Assembly: GCF_022788715.1 (NCBI RefSeq)
Contig: NZ_CP085167.1
Span: forward strand, 1,733,001 to 1,797,000
Source of the DNA: Sulfitobacter sp. DSM 110093
GTDB lineage: Bacteria > Pseudomonadota > Alphaproteobacteria > Rhodobacterales > Rhodobacteraceae
Direction: 5' to 3'
Length of the DNA: 64,000 bases
A program made the position numbers and the translations under genes. Under the pieces are notes generated by a model. That model worked only from the letters and a program-made list of their open reading frames with translations, searched no databases and was not told the origin of the DNA. Of this stretch, positions 17,387 to 25,656 are shown in pieces (position 1 is the stretch's first letter; every line of letters begins with the position of its first letter).

Positions 17387-19417
17387 ATGGATCTGTTCGC
17401 AACCGCTCTGCCTGCGCTTGGCCAGGCATGGGCTCTAATTCTGCAACCTATGGTTCTGGGATATCTGGTGCTGGGCGTGGTCATGGGCCTCGCTGTGGGG
17501 GTCTTTCCCGGCCTTGGTGGGATCGCGGGGCTATCTCTGCTCTTGCCCTTCATGTTCGGCATGGACCCGGTGCTCGGTCTGGCGCTGATGATCGGCATGG
17601 TCGCGGTGGTACCAACCTCTGACACTTTCGCCTCGGTCCTCATGGGCATTCCAGGGTCTTCGGCCAGCCAAGCCACGGTGCTTGACGGATTCCCGATGGC
17701 CAAGAAAGGCCAAGCCGCGCGGGCGCTTTCGGCAGCTTTCACGTCATCGCTTTTCGGCGGTCTGGTTGGAGCGGCTTTCTTGACGATGTTCATCGTCATC
17801 GCGCGGCCCATCGTCCTGTCCTTCGGCCTGCCCGAAATGCTGATGATCTCGATCCTCGGCCTGTCGATGGTCGCGGTGCTGGCGGGTCGCGTGGCACTCA
17901 AAGGTCTGGCAGCCGCCGGCCTCGGCCTGCTGATCGGCACCATCGGTGAGGCCGACGCGGGCGGCTCCCTGCGCATGGCAACCTATGACATCCCCTATCT
18001 AACAGACGGCTTGAAACTGGTGATCGTCGGCCTTGGCATTTTTGCCGTGCCCGAGATCGTATCGCTCCTGCGCCAAGACCGGGCGATTTCCAAAGAAGCC
18101 AAACTCGGCGCGGGCTGGGGCGACGGCGTGCGCGACTGGGTTGCCAACAAATGGCTGTCGGTGCGCTGCTCGCTGATCGGCGTGGTCGTTGGCGTCATCC
18201 CCGGCCTTGGTGGGTCAGTCGTTGACTGGATCGCCTACGGGCACGCGGTTCAAACGACGAAGGACAAATCGAACTTCGGCAAAGGCGAAGTGCGTGGCGT
18301 GATCGGGCCGGAAAGCTCGAACAACGCGAAAGAGGGCGGTGGATTGGTCCCTACCCTGCTCTTCGGCATTCCCGGTTCCGGCTCCATGGCGATTTTCATC
18401 GGTGCCATCGCGCTCTTGGGCTCCGGCGAGATCGAAGTCGGCCCCTCAATGCTGCGCGACAACCTCGACATCACCTATTCCATCGTCTGGCTGCTGGCAC
18501 TGGCCAACGTCGTTGGCACGCTGCTGTGCATCGCAGCTTCGGGCGGCATCGCCAAGCTGACAACGATCCGCTTCACCTACCTCGCGCCGTTTCTGTTCAT
18601 GCTGATCTCCTTCGCGGCGTTCCAGTCGGGGCAGAACTTTGAAGACATCCTCGCGCTCTTCGTGATCGGCTTGATCGGCATCTTCCTGCGTCGTTTCGAC
18701 TGGTCGCGCCCGGCCTTCCTGATCGGCTTCGTTCTGTCCAACCCGGTCGAGAAATTCTCGAACCAAGCCTTCCAGATCGCATCGTTCCGGTTCCGCAAAT
18801 CTTTTGAGGAAGGCATGGAGTATGTCTTCTCCCCCATCGTCATCGTGCTGCTGATCATCACCGTGGTCTCTGTTGTGCTGGGTCTGCGTCAGGCCAAGTC
18901 GATCATGGCCGAGGGCGATGTTCAGTCCGGCTCCAAACGCGCGCCATTGGTCTTTTTGCTGATCATCATGGGCTACGTCGTGGCCGCGCTGATCAATGCG
19001 TCGCTGATCCCCGACTACAACATGACCGACAAGATCGTACCGCTTGTTGTGGGCGGCATCTCCTTGGCGGCGCTGCTGATCTTGCTGGTGCAGATGATCC
19101 TGCGTCCCGAAAGCGATGCGATCTTTGCCGACAAGGAAGTCTCGGGCGAGGACGCTGATGCGCCGTATGGCCTCTGGAGCACGCTCGCGTGGTTTGTGGG
19201 GCTGATCGTCGCCACATATTTCGTCGGCTTCATCCTCGCGCTCTTGGGCTTTTTGGTCAGCTTCCTGCGGGTTCGTGCACAGGCGCATTGGCCGAAAACC
19301 CTGATCCTGACGGCCTGCGGCATCGCGCTGATGTGCGTCATGGCCGGGGCACTCAACCGTGATTTCCCACCCGGTCTGCTGCAAGGCGCAGTCGATCTGC
19401 CCTGGCCGCTGAACTGA
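17387..19417 (+). CDS. Tricarboxylate transporter permease, TctA-TctB fusion
   Basis: A 676-residue, highly hydrophobic protein. Residues 1 to about 500 match TctA, with the repeated GVFPGLGGIAGLSLLLPFMF and GVIPGLGGSVVDWIAYGHAV motifs. After a short polar stretch (SIMAEGDVQSGSKRAP) the last 160 or so residues contain about four membrane segments and the closing FPPGLLQG pattern of TctB, the small subunit normally encoded separately. No separate tctB occurs in the locus. The protein therefore appears to be a natural large-small subunit fusion that works with TctC. Confidence 0.88.
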   Translation: MDLFATALPALGQAWALILQPMVLGYLVLGVVMGLAVGVFPGLGGIAGLSLLLPFMFGMDPVLGLALMIGMVAVVPTSDTFASVLMGIPGSSASQATVLDGFPMAKKGQAARALSAAFTSSLFGGLVGAAFLTMFIVIARPIVLSFGLPEMLMISILGLSMVAVLAGRVALKGLAAAGLGLLIGTIGEADAGGSLRMATYDIPYLTDGLKLVIVGLGIFAVPEIVSLLRQDRAISKEAKLGAGWGDGVRDWVANKWLSVRCSLIGVVVGVIPGLGGSVVDWIAYGHAVQTTKDKSNFGKGEVRGVIGPESSNNAKEGGGLVPTLLFGIPGSGSMAIFIGAIALLGSGEIEVGPSMLRDNLDITYSIVWLLALANVVGTLLCIAASGGIAKLTTIRFTYLAPFLFMLISFAAFQSGQNFEDILALFVIGLIGIFLRRFDWSRPAFLIGFVLSNPVEKFSNQAFQIASFRFRKSFEEGMEYVFSPIVIVLLIITVVSVVLGLRQAKSIMAEGDVQSGSKRAPLVFLLIIMGYVVAALINASLIPDYNMTDKIVPLVVGGISLAALLILLVQMILRPESDAIFADKEVSGEDADAPYGLWSTLAWFVGLIVATYFVGFILALLGFLVSFLRVRAQAHWPKTLILTACGIALMCVMAGALNRDFPPGLLQGAVDLPWPLN

Positions 19418-19428
19418 GGAGTTTAGAG

Positions 19429-20517
19429 ATGACACAGACAGCTATCCCCTATCTCTTCATGCGCGGCGGCACCTCGCGGGGGCCATACTTCAACCGCGCG
19501 GATTTGCCGGAAGACCGCGAAACGTTGGCCGAAGTGCTGCTCGCCGTGGTGGGCTCCGGCCATCCACTCAATATCGACGGCATCGGCGGCGGCGCGGCGG
19601 TCACCACCAAGGTCGCGATGCTTTCGCCTTCGGACGACGGTTGGGCCGATGTGGACTATTTCTTTGCCCAAGTCTCGGTCAAGGATCGGCTGGTCGATTT
19701 CAAACCGACCTGCGGAAACATCCTGTCGGGTGTTGGTCCGGCAGCAGTGGAAATGGGCCTCGTCCAGCCCACCGGCGATGTAACGGATGTCAAAATCAAC
19801 GCCGTCAACACCGGGGCCAAGGTGCTCTCCAAAGTCCTGACCCCCGGCGGCGTGCTCACCTATGACGGCGACACCGAGATCGCGGGCGTGCCCGGGGCCG
19901 GAGCGGCTGTGGCACTGAACTTCATGGGTGTCGTCGGCTCTTCGACCGGGGCGTTTTTGCCCACGGGCAACATCCGCGATACCTTTGATGGAATCGAAGT
20001 TACCTGCATGGATGTGGCCATGCCGATGGTCATTGCCCGCGCGGCGGACTTTGGCCTGACGGGCTATGAAAGCGTCGCCGAACTCGACGCAAACAGAGAT
20101 TTCTTCGCGCGGATGGAGGCAATCCGCCTTCAGGCCGGGGCCGCCATGGGCATGGGGGATGTGGCAAAATCCGTCACGCCCAAGTTCGGCCTGCTCGCCC
20201 CTGCCCGCGACGGCGGCACCATCGCGACGCGCTATTTCATGCCGTGGAACACGCACCCCTCCATGGCGGTGACCGGGGCGCAATGCCTCGCGTCCTGCGC
20301 GCTCACCCCCTCCAGTGTGGCGGATGGGCTGCTCGACCGCCACAACCAAAGCCCAACTGACGTTGTGCTCGAACATGCCTCTGGCACGATTGACGTGCTG
20401 GTGGATTACGACACGTCGGACGGCTTCGCGCTGAACTCCGCCGGGCTGCTGCGGACGGCGCGCAAGCTGGCGGATGGCTGTGTCTTTGTCCCGTCGCGCA
20501 TTTGGGAGGGTCGCTGA
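19429..20517 (+). CDS. PrpF-family isomerase (aconitate or 4-oxalomesaconate type)
   Basis: A 362-residue PrpF-like protein starting MTQTAIPYLFMRGGTSRGPYF, the family N-terminus. GGAAVTTKVAMLSPS and TCGNILSGVGPAAVE are conserved PrpF segments; the Cys in TCGN is in the active-site region. Family members move a double bond in methylaconitate, trans-aconitate or oxalomesaconate. Next to a tricarboxylate transporter and TcuAB, a trans- to cis-aconitate isomerase is the most economical guess; 4-oxalomesaconate tautomerase is the alternative. Begins 12 bases after the permease stop with a GGAG site, so it belongs to the tct operon. Confidence 0.82.
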   Translation: MTQTAIPYLFMRGGTSRGPYFNRADLPEDRETLAEVLLAVVGSGHPLNIDGIGGGAAVTTKVAMLSPSDDGWADVDYFFAQVSVKDRLVDFKPTCGNILSGVGPAAVEMGLVQPTGDVTDVKINAVNTGAKVLSKVLTPGGVLTYDGDTEIAGVPGAGAAVALNFMGVVGSSTGAFLPTGNIRDTFDGIEVTCMDVAMPMVIARAADFGLTGYESVAELDANRDFFARMEAIRLQAGAAMGMGDVAKSVTPKFGLLAPARDGGTIATRYFMPWNTHPSMAVTGAQCLASCALTPSSVADGLLDRHNQSPTDVVLEHASGTIDVLVDYDTSDGFALNSAGLLRTARKLADGCVFVPSRIWEGR

Positions 20518-20518
20518 T

Positions 20519-21334
20519 ATGCCCGTGATGAATTTGCTTGTTGCCTTTAACGGCTCCGACGCTTCCGTCGCCGCGCTGCGCTATGCCGCTTCCCTCGCCA
20601 AACAGCGCGGCGCGCATGTCACGGCGATCCTTGCCCATACCGCGCATGAGGTGATCGACCGCCGCTCGCGCTGGATCCCTGAAGAGGCCCGCGCTCTGTT
20701 GGAGGCTGCCAACAGCGAAATCTTGGCCGAGGTCATCCGCCGGTTCGAGGAACTTCGCCCCGCCCTCGGTCTGGGCGACGCGCTGGATTTCCGCGAAGAG
20801 ACGGGCCGCGTCGACACGCTGCTTTCAGAGGGCGCGCGGTACTATGACATGCTGATCGTCGGGGCCCGTACCGAGAGTGACGACGCCCATGTGACCCACC
20901 ATCCCGATCGCATTGCGTTGCAATCCGGGCGTCCGGTCATCGTGGTGCCTGCAGGCTATGACGCAGGCGCGCAGCACAGCCACGCGGCGCTGGCATGGGA
21001 CGGCGGGCGCGCCGCCGCTCGAGCGCTGTCAGACAGCCTGCGTCTGCTTGAGGCCGATGGTCGGGTGAGTGTCTTGACGGTCGGAAAGCGCACCGCTTGG
21101 CCGATCGCCGATCTGATGACCCATCTCGACCGCCACGGCGTCGAAGGGGTACATGAGAACTTCCCCACCACTCATCCGGTGGCGCAAACCCTGCTGTCCT
21201 ACTGCGAGCGACACGATCCCTCGCTGCTGGTGCTGGGTGCCTATGAGCACTCCAAATTCCGCGAAGATTTCCTTGGTGGCGTGACCGCCGAGGTGCTGGA
21301 AAAGATCAAAATCCCCGTTTTGTTGTCCCATTGA
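20519..21334 (+). CDS. Universal stress protein, double UspA domain
   Basis: A 271-residue protein with two UspA-type halves. The first starts MNLLVAFNGSDASVAALRYA; the second covers about residues 145-271 and ends LLVLGAYEHSKFREDFLGG, the Gly-rich ATP-binding type of tail. The ATG lies one base past the prpF stop codon, so translation is coupled. A tuning or stress role within the transport operon is inferred; Usp proteins often accompany TRAP and TTT transporters. Confidence 0.85.
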   Translation: MPVMNLLVAFNGSDASVAALRYAASLAKQRGAHVTAILAHTAHEVIDRRSRWIPEEARALLEAANSEILAEVIRRFEELRPALGLGDALDFREETGRVDTLLSEGARYYDMLIVGARTESDDAHVTHHPDRIALQSGRPVIVVPAGYDAGAQHSHAALAWDGGRAAARALSDSLRLLEADGRVSVLTVGKRTAWPIADLMTHLDRHGVEGVHENFPTTHPVAQTLLSYCERHDPSLLVLGAYEHSKFREDFLGGVTAEVLEKIKIPVLLSH

Positions 21335-21341
21335 GAAGCAA

Positions 21342-21500
21342 ATGATGACCAATTACGAGAAAATCCACGTCGCCCGCCGTGATCTGGAAAAACTGCGCGC
21401 CGAGCTGATCGCCAGCCTCGGCACGCAGAAGGACCGCGACCCTGATTTGCTGATCCTACATGAACGGGTAAGCAAAGCGATCAATGCGCTATCAGCATAG
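21342..21500 (+). CDS. Small protein of 52 residues, hypothetical
   Basis: This ORF starts ATG ATG at 21342, 8 bases after the universal stress protein stop, and ends 9 bases before the next ATG. That fits exactly in the operon with no wasted space. The sequence begins MMTNYEKIHVARRDLEKLRA and ends LILHERVSKAINALSA. It is amphipathic and helical with alternating charges, likely a helical hairpin. The DPDLLILHERVSKAI end faintly resembles the Spo0E-like phosphatase tail, but the defining SQELD motif is not there, so no function is assigned. Confidence 0.6.
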   Translation: MMTNYEKIHVARRDLEKLRAELIASLGTQKDRDPDLLILHERVSKAINALSA

Positions 21501-21509
21501 GAGCCCGGG

Positions 21510-22481
21510 ATGAAAATCCATATCCTCGACGACTGGTTCGACACGCTGCGCGGGCTGCCCTGCTTTGACCTGCTGGCGGGGCATGATGTCACTGTCTGGA
21601 CGGACCATCAGCCCGATGAGGCCATCTTGGCCGACCGTTTGCAGGATGCAGACTGCGTGGTGCTCTTTCGCGAGCGGACGACGGTGACGCGGGGGCTGCT
21701 GGAGCGCCTGCCAAACCTGCGATTGATCTCGCAACGCGGTGCCTATCCGCATGTGGATGTCCCGGCCTGCACTGACCATGGCGTGTTGCTGTGTTCCAAC
21801 AAAGGGGCAGACGGGGCGAACCATGCGGCGGCGGAACTGACTTTTGCATTGATCTTATCTGCCATGCGGCAGTTGCCGCAGCAGATGGCAAGCGCCAAGG
21901 CGGGTAACTGGCAAATGGGCGTCGGGCGCAGCCTGCGCGGACGGCGGCTGGGGCTCTATGGCTATGGGCGTATCGGACCTGTGGTGGCTGACTATGCTCG
22001 CGCCTTCGGGATGGAGGTCATCTGGTGGAGTTCAGAGGCCGGGCGCGCGCGGGCGAAAGCGGATGGCGAGGCGGTCGCCGAGAGCCGCGCGGCGTTTTTC
22101 GGCACATGTGACGTAGTTTCGCTGCATCTGCGGCTCACCCCCGAGACCCGGGGTAGCGTCACCGCCGAAGACCTCAGCGCCATGCCGCCCCGCTCGGTAC
22201 TGGTGAACACTTCACGCTCCGGGCTGATTGCCAAAGGCGCGCTGCTGCAAGCGCTTAACGCCGGGCACCTCGGCGCGGCGGCGGTGGATGTCTTTGATAC
22301 CGAGCCGTTAACAGATGCCAATGACCCGCTGCTCTCACACCCCAAATTGATCGCCACCCCACATATCGGCTTTGTCACCGAAGACGAATTCGACAAGCAA
22401 TTCACCGATATTTTCGAACAAGTGAATGCCTTTGCGGCAGGCGCACCGATCCATATGATCAACCCTTCCGTCTACGCGTGA
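21510..22481 (+). CDS. D-2-hydroxyacid dehydrogenase family protein
   Basis: A 323-residue NAD-dependent enzyme. The N-terminal catalytic part has LRLISQRGAYPHVDVPACTD (RGA is the substrate-facing segment). The nucleotide-binding fold begins RRLGLYGYGRIGPVVADYA, and the active-site Glu/His region includes PHIGFVTEDEF near the C-terminus. It reduces or oxidises a 2-hydroxy/2-oxo acid; substrate is unknown. It ends the plus-strand operon and its stop overlaps the end of the convergent AbrB-type gene by 23 bases. Confidence 0.88.
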   Translation: MKIHILDDWFDTLRGLPCFDLLAGHDVTVWTDHQPDEAILADRLQDADCVVLFRERTTVTRGLLERLPNLRLISQRGAYPHVDVPACTDHGVLLCSNKGADGANHAAAELTFALILSAMRQLPQQMASAKAGNWQMGVGRSLRGRRLGLYGYGRIGPVVADYARAFGMEVIWWSSEAGRARAKADGEAVAESRAAFFGTCDVVSLHLRLTPETRGSVTAEDLSAMPPRSVLVNTSRSGLIAKGALLQALNAGHLGAAAVDVFDTEPLTDANDPLLSHPKLIATPHIGFVTEDEFDKQFTDIFEQVNAFAAGAPIHMINPSVYA

Positions 22482-23505
22482 TAAGGCCCGCCACCAGCGG
22501 CGCGCCGACGATCACCAACACGATGCGGGTCAGGTGGTGCGTGATGACAAAGCCCAGATCGGCCCCGGTGACGATGGCCAGCACCGTCATCTCGGCCTGC
22601 CCGCCCGGCGCGAAGGCTAGGAACGCCTCGACCGGATCGCCCAACCCGGCCCAAGTGACGAGCCCGGTGAAACCTGCGGCCAAGACGGCGAGCACCAGCA
22701 CATAGGCGATGCCTGCCAGCACCACCCGCGTCAGCTCGCCCCATGTCACGCCTAGAAAATGTACCCCGATCCCGCAGCCGATGAAGAACTGCGCGGCAAG
22801 GATGGCTTCGGCTGGTGGGCGGCTGTGGATCAGGCCGGAGAGTGACAGAACGGCGGTCACGATCATGGGGCCAAGGATGGACGCGCCAAATAGGCCGATC
22901 CGCTCTCCTCCCTTCCAGCCGATCAGGGCTGCGGCGGCCATCAGGGCCATCTCGCCCACCGGCAGTTCCGTCACCGGCGCGCCGATGGGATTGGTCAGCC
23001 CAGCCCCGTAAGCCAGCGTCAGAAAAGCAGGCGCGAGGGTGACGATAATCAACACCCGCGTGGCATGGATCAAGGACAGCGCCCGCGGATCGCCCCCTGC
23101 TTCGGTGCCAAAGATCACCATGTCCTGCAAGCCGCCCGGCATCGCGGCGTAATAGGCCGTCGGCGCGTCGAAGCCCCAAACATGCCGAAAGAACGGGACG
23201 CCGATAATCCCGATCAGCGCAATAAAGACCGGGACCAGTGCCACCGACATCGCCATCTGTGGCAGTTGGTGGAAAAGATCAGGCGTGATTGAGGCCCCCA
23301 CTGCCACCCCAAGGATCGTGCGCGCCGCGACCGAGACTTGGCCGAATCCTTTGATCGGCACGTTCGACAATGCCGCGATAAGGCAGGCGGCCATCGGCCC
23401 GAAAAGGAATGGCAGCGGCAGACCGAGCCACCAAAAGAGAGCAGTACCAGCCGTGGCGAGGATCAGGGTCAGCGCACGACGGCGGATCGGTTGGGAGAGG
23501 CGCAT
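22459..23505 (-). CDS. AbrB-family integral membrane protein
   Basis: A 348-residue protein from the ATG at 23505 (MRLSQPIRRRALTLILATAG) with roughly ten membrane segments and the Gly/Pro-rich repeats typical of the AbrB (PF05145) membrane family, unrelated to the Bacillus regulator of the same name. DAPTAYYAAMPGGLQDMVIF and AFAPGGQAEMTVLAIVTGAD are the two repeated half-domain motifs. A transport role is assumed for the family, but the substrate is unknown. It is divergent from gntR with a shared palindromic operator. Confidence 0.83.
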   Translation of the reverse strand: MRLSQPIRRRALTLILATAGTALFWWLGLPLPFLFGPMAACLIAALSNVPIKGFGQVSVAARTILGVAVGASITPDLFHQLPQMAMSVALVPVFIALIGIIGVPFFRHVWGFDAPTAYYAAMPGGLQDMVIFGTEAGGDPRALSLIHATRVLIIVTLAPAFLTLAYGAGLTNPIGAPVTELPVGEMALMAAAALIGWKGGERIGLFGASILGPMIVTAVLSLSGLIHSRPPAEAILAAQFFIGCGIGVHFLGVTWGELTRVVLAGIAYVLVLAVLAAGFTGLVTWAGLGDPVEAFLAFAPGGQAEMTVLAIVTGADLGFVITHHLTRIVLVIVGAPLVAGLITRRRKG

Positions 23506-23544
23506 AGGGTTCAACTCACTTCTTCTTCCGGGCTTGACCCTCTT

Positions 23545-23562
23545 TGGATACGATTGTATCCA
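23545..23562. promoter_or_regulatory. Palindromic GntR operator candidate
   Basis: TGGATAC-gatt-GTATCCA is a perfect inverted repeat with 7-base arms in the 88-base gap between the AbrB-type gene and gntR. GTAT-type palindromes are usual for FadR/FCD-class GntR proteins. The position, 32 bases upstream of gntR, fits self-control plus control of the divergent gene. Confidence 0.65.
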
Positions 23563-23593
23563 CCTGTATGCAATATCTATCGGAGGGGGTTTT

Positions 23594-24274
23594 ATGAGCG
23601 AAGAAGACCGCACACCGCAGGGCAACTCTGCCTACAATCAGCTGATGGACGAGCTGCGCGCCGGACGGCTGAACCCCGGCGACCGGCTGCGTGAGACCGA
23701 ACTAGCTGAACGGCTGGGCGTCTCCCGCACCCCCGTGCGCGAGGCGATCCGCCAGCTAGAGGCCGATGGCGTCGTGGCGCATATCCCCCGGCAAGGGGCG
23801 AGCATCCGCACGCTCGACTACGCCGAGGTGATGGAACTTTACGAGATGCGCGCCGTGTTGGAGGGCACCGCCGCACGGCTGGCCGCCCGCGCCGCCTCGG
23901 ACATCGAGATCGAAGAGCTTCAGGACATGAACCAGCAGCTTGCCACCCTGGGCAACGTGCCCGAAGCCTTCACCCTCAACCGCCAGTTCCACGCAGCGCT
24001 TCTGGACGCCGCAAAAAACCGTTTTCTGACCCGCTCGATCCACACGCTGCAAAAGACGCTGATGATCCTCGGCCCGACAACGCTGACCGATCCCGACCGC
24101 GCCGAGAAAGCGGTTGAGGAACACTTTGGCGTTCTCGACGCGATCAAAGCCCGCGATGCCGCCCTCGCCGAAGCGGCGATGCGCGCGCATATCGAAGCAG
24201 CCCAACGGGTCCGGGTTCGCGCCTTGCGCGCTCAACCCGCGCGTGATGAGACCTATGATGGAGACCTGCTGTGA
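23594..24274 (+). CDS. GntR-family regulator, FCD type
   Basis: A 226-residue protein starting at the ATG after a GGAGGGGG site. Residues about 10-75 are the winged helix (RAGRLNPGDRLRETELAERL and GVSRTPVREAIRQLEADGVV). The rest is the helical FCD ligand domain with LYEMRAVLEGTAARLAARAA and the metal-binding FHAALLDAA and HIEA histidines. It ends overlapping tcuA by four bases, so it leads the tcuAB operon and probably represses it, with tricarballylate or aconitate a likely effector. In Salmonella the tcu regulator is instead LysR-type (TcuR). Confidence 0.9.
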   Translation: MSEEDRTPQGNSAYNQLMDELRAGRLNPGDRLRETELAERLGVSRTPVREAIRQLEADGVVAHIPRQGASIRTLDYAEVMELYEMRAVLEGTAARLAARAASDIEIEELQDMNQQLATLGNVPEAFTLNRQFHAALLDAAKNRFLTRSIHTLQKTLMILGPTTLTDPDRAEKAVEEHFGVLDAIKARDAALAEAAMRAHIEAAQRVRVRALRAQPARDETYDGDLL

Positions 24275-25656
24275 CCAAGGTTTACGATATCGTCGTGATC
24301 GGCGGCGGCAATGCGGCGCTTTGTGCCGCGATCACCGCCGCCGAAACAGGAGCCCGCGTGCTGATCCTTGAGACCGCGCCAAAACCCTACCGGGGCGGCA
24401 ATTCCCGCCATACCCGCAACTTCCGCTGTATGCACCACGGACCACTGGGGCCGCTGGTCGAGAGCTACACCGAAGACGAATACCTCGCCGACCTGATGAA
24501 GGTGACGGGCGGCAAGACGGATGAGCACCTCGCGCGCCTTGCCATCCGCACTTCTGAGGAATGCCTGCCTTGGATGGAAGAACATGGCGTGCGGTTTCAG
24601 CCTTCGCTCTCGGGCACCCTGTCCCTTGCCCGCACCAATGCCTTCTTCCGTGGCGGTGGCAAAAGCCTTGTGAATGCCTATTACCGCACCGCCGAAGGAT
24701 TGGGCGTGGATGTGCTCTATGAAGCTGCCGTCACCCATCTGGCGTTGGACGGCGACCGGGTGACGCGGGTGGACTATACGCATGAGGGGGCGGCCAAGAG
24801 CCTCTCGCCCAAATCCGTCGTCGTGGCCTCCGGCGGATTTCAGGCCGACACCGATTGGTTGGCGCGGGCATGGGGGCCGGCGGCGAAGAACTTCCTGATC
24901 CGGGGCACGCCCTATAACCGCGGCGTGGTACTGGCGGACCTGCTGGACCAAGGCATCGCACAGGTGGGCGATCCGACCCAGTGCCACGCCGTCGCCATCG
25001 ACGGACGCGCGCCAAAGTTCGACGGCGGGATCGTCACGCGGTTGGATTGCGTGCCCTTCTCCATCGTCGTGAACAAGGACGCACAGCGGTTTTATGACGA
25101 GGGCGAAGATGTCTGGCCCAAACGCTACGCCATCTGGGGCCGACTGGTGGCCGCCCAGCCCGATCAGGTCGGCTATGTCATCATCGACGCGAAATCGCTG
25201 AACCTGTTCATGCCTTCGGTCTTCCCCCCGATCAAAGCCGATACGCTGGCGGAACTGGCGGGAAAGATGGGCCTGCCCGCTGATGCGCTGGAGCACACCG
25301 TGGCCGATTTCAACGAAGCCTGCGGCGATCAAAGTGGCTTCCACCCCACCGAGCTTGATGCCGTGGCGACCACGGGTCTGACCCCGCCCAAGACAAACTG
25401 GGCGCGACCGATCACCGAGCCGCCGTTCTACGGCTATTCCCTCAGGACCGGCGTCACCTTTACCTACCTTGGCCTGAAAGTAGACGAGAACGCGCAATGT
25501 TCCATCGGCGATCGCCCCGTCAACAACCTTTGGGCGGCGGGCGAAACCATGGCGGGCTCGATCTTGGGCCAAGGCTATCTTGCCGGATTTGGCATGACCA
25601 TCGGCACCGTCTTCGGACGTATCGCAGGCAAGGAGGCCGCAGCCCATGCAAATTGA
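24271..25656 (+). CDS. tcuA: Tricarballylate dehydrogenase, FAD-dependent
   Basis: A 461-residue flavoprotein of the fumarate reductase/succinate dehydrogenase class. The FAD motif is VVIGGGNAALCAAITAAETG, and substrate-cap motifs include RNFRCMHHGPLG and YNRGVVLADLLDQG. Near the end GYLAGFGMTIGTVFGRIAGK completes the fold. Tricarballylate dehydrogenases oxidise tricarballylate to cis-aconitate and pass electrons to TcuB, encoded directly downstream with an 11-base overlap. The start overlaps gntR by four bases. Assignment to tricarballylate rather than another tricarboxylate rests on the TcuA-TcuB pair. Confidence 0.88.
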   Translation: MTKVYDIVVIGGGNAALCAAITAAETGARVLILETAPKPYRGGNSRHTRNFRCMHHGPLGPLVESYTEDEYLADLMKVTGGKTDEHLARLAIRTSEECLPWMEEHGVRFQPSLSGTLSLARTNAFFRGGGKSLVNAYYRTAEGLGVDVLYEAAVTHLALDGDRVTRVDYTHEGAAKSLSPKSVVVASGGFQADTDWLARAWGPAAKNFLIRGTPYNRGVVLADLLDQGIAQVGDPTQCHAVAIDGRAPKFDGGIVTRLDCVPFSIVVNKDAQRFYDEGEDVWPKRYAIWGRLVAAQPDQVGYVIIDAKSLNLFMPSVFPPIKADTLAELAGKMGLPADALEHTVADFNEACGDQSGFHPTELDAVATTGLTPPKTNWARPITEPPFYGYSLRTGVTFTYLGLKVDENAQCSIGDRPVNNLWAAGETMAGSILGQGYLAGFGMTIGTVFGRIAGKEAAAHAN

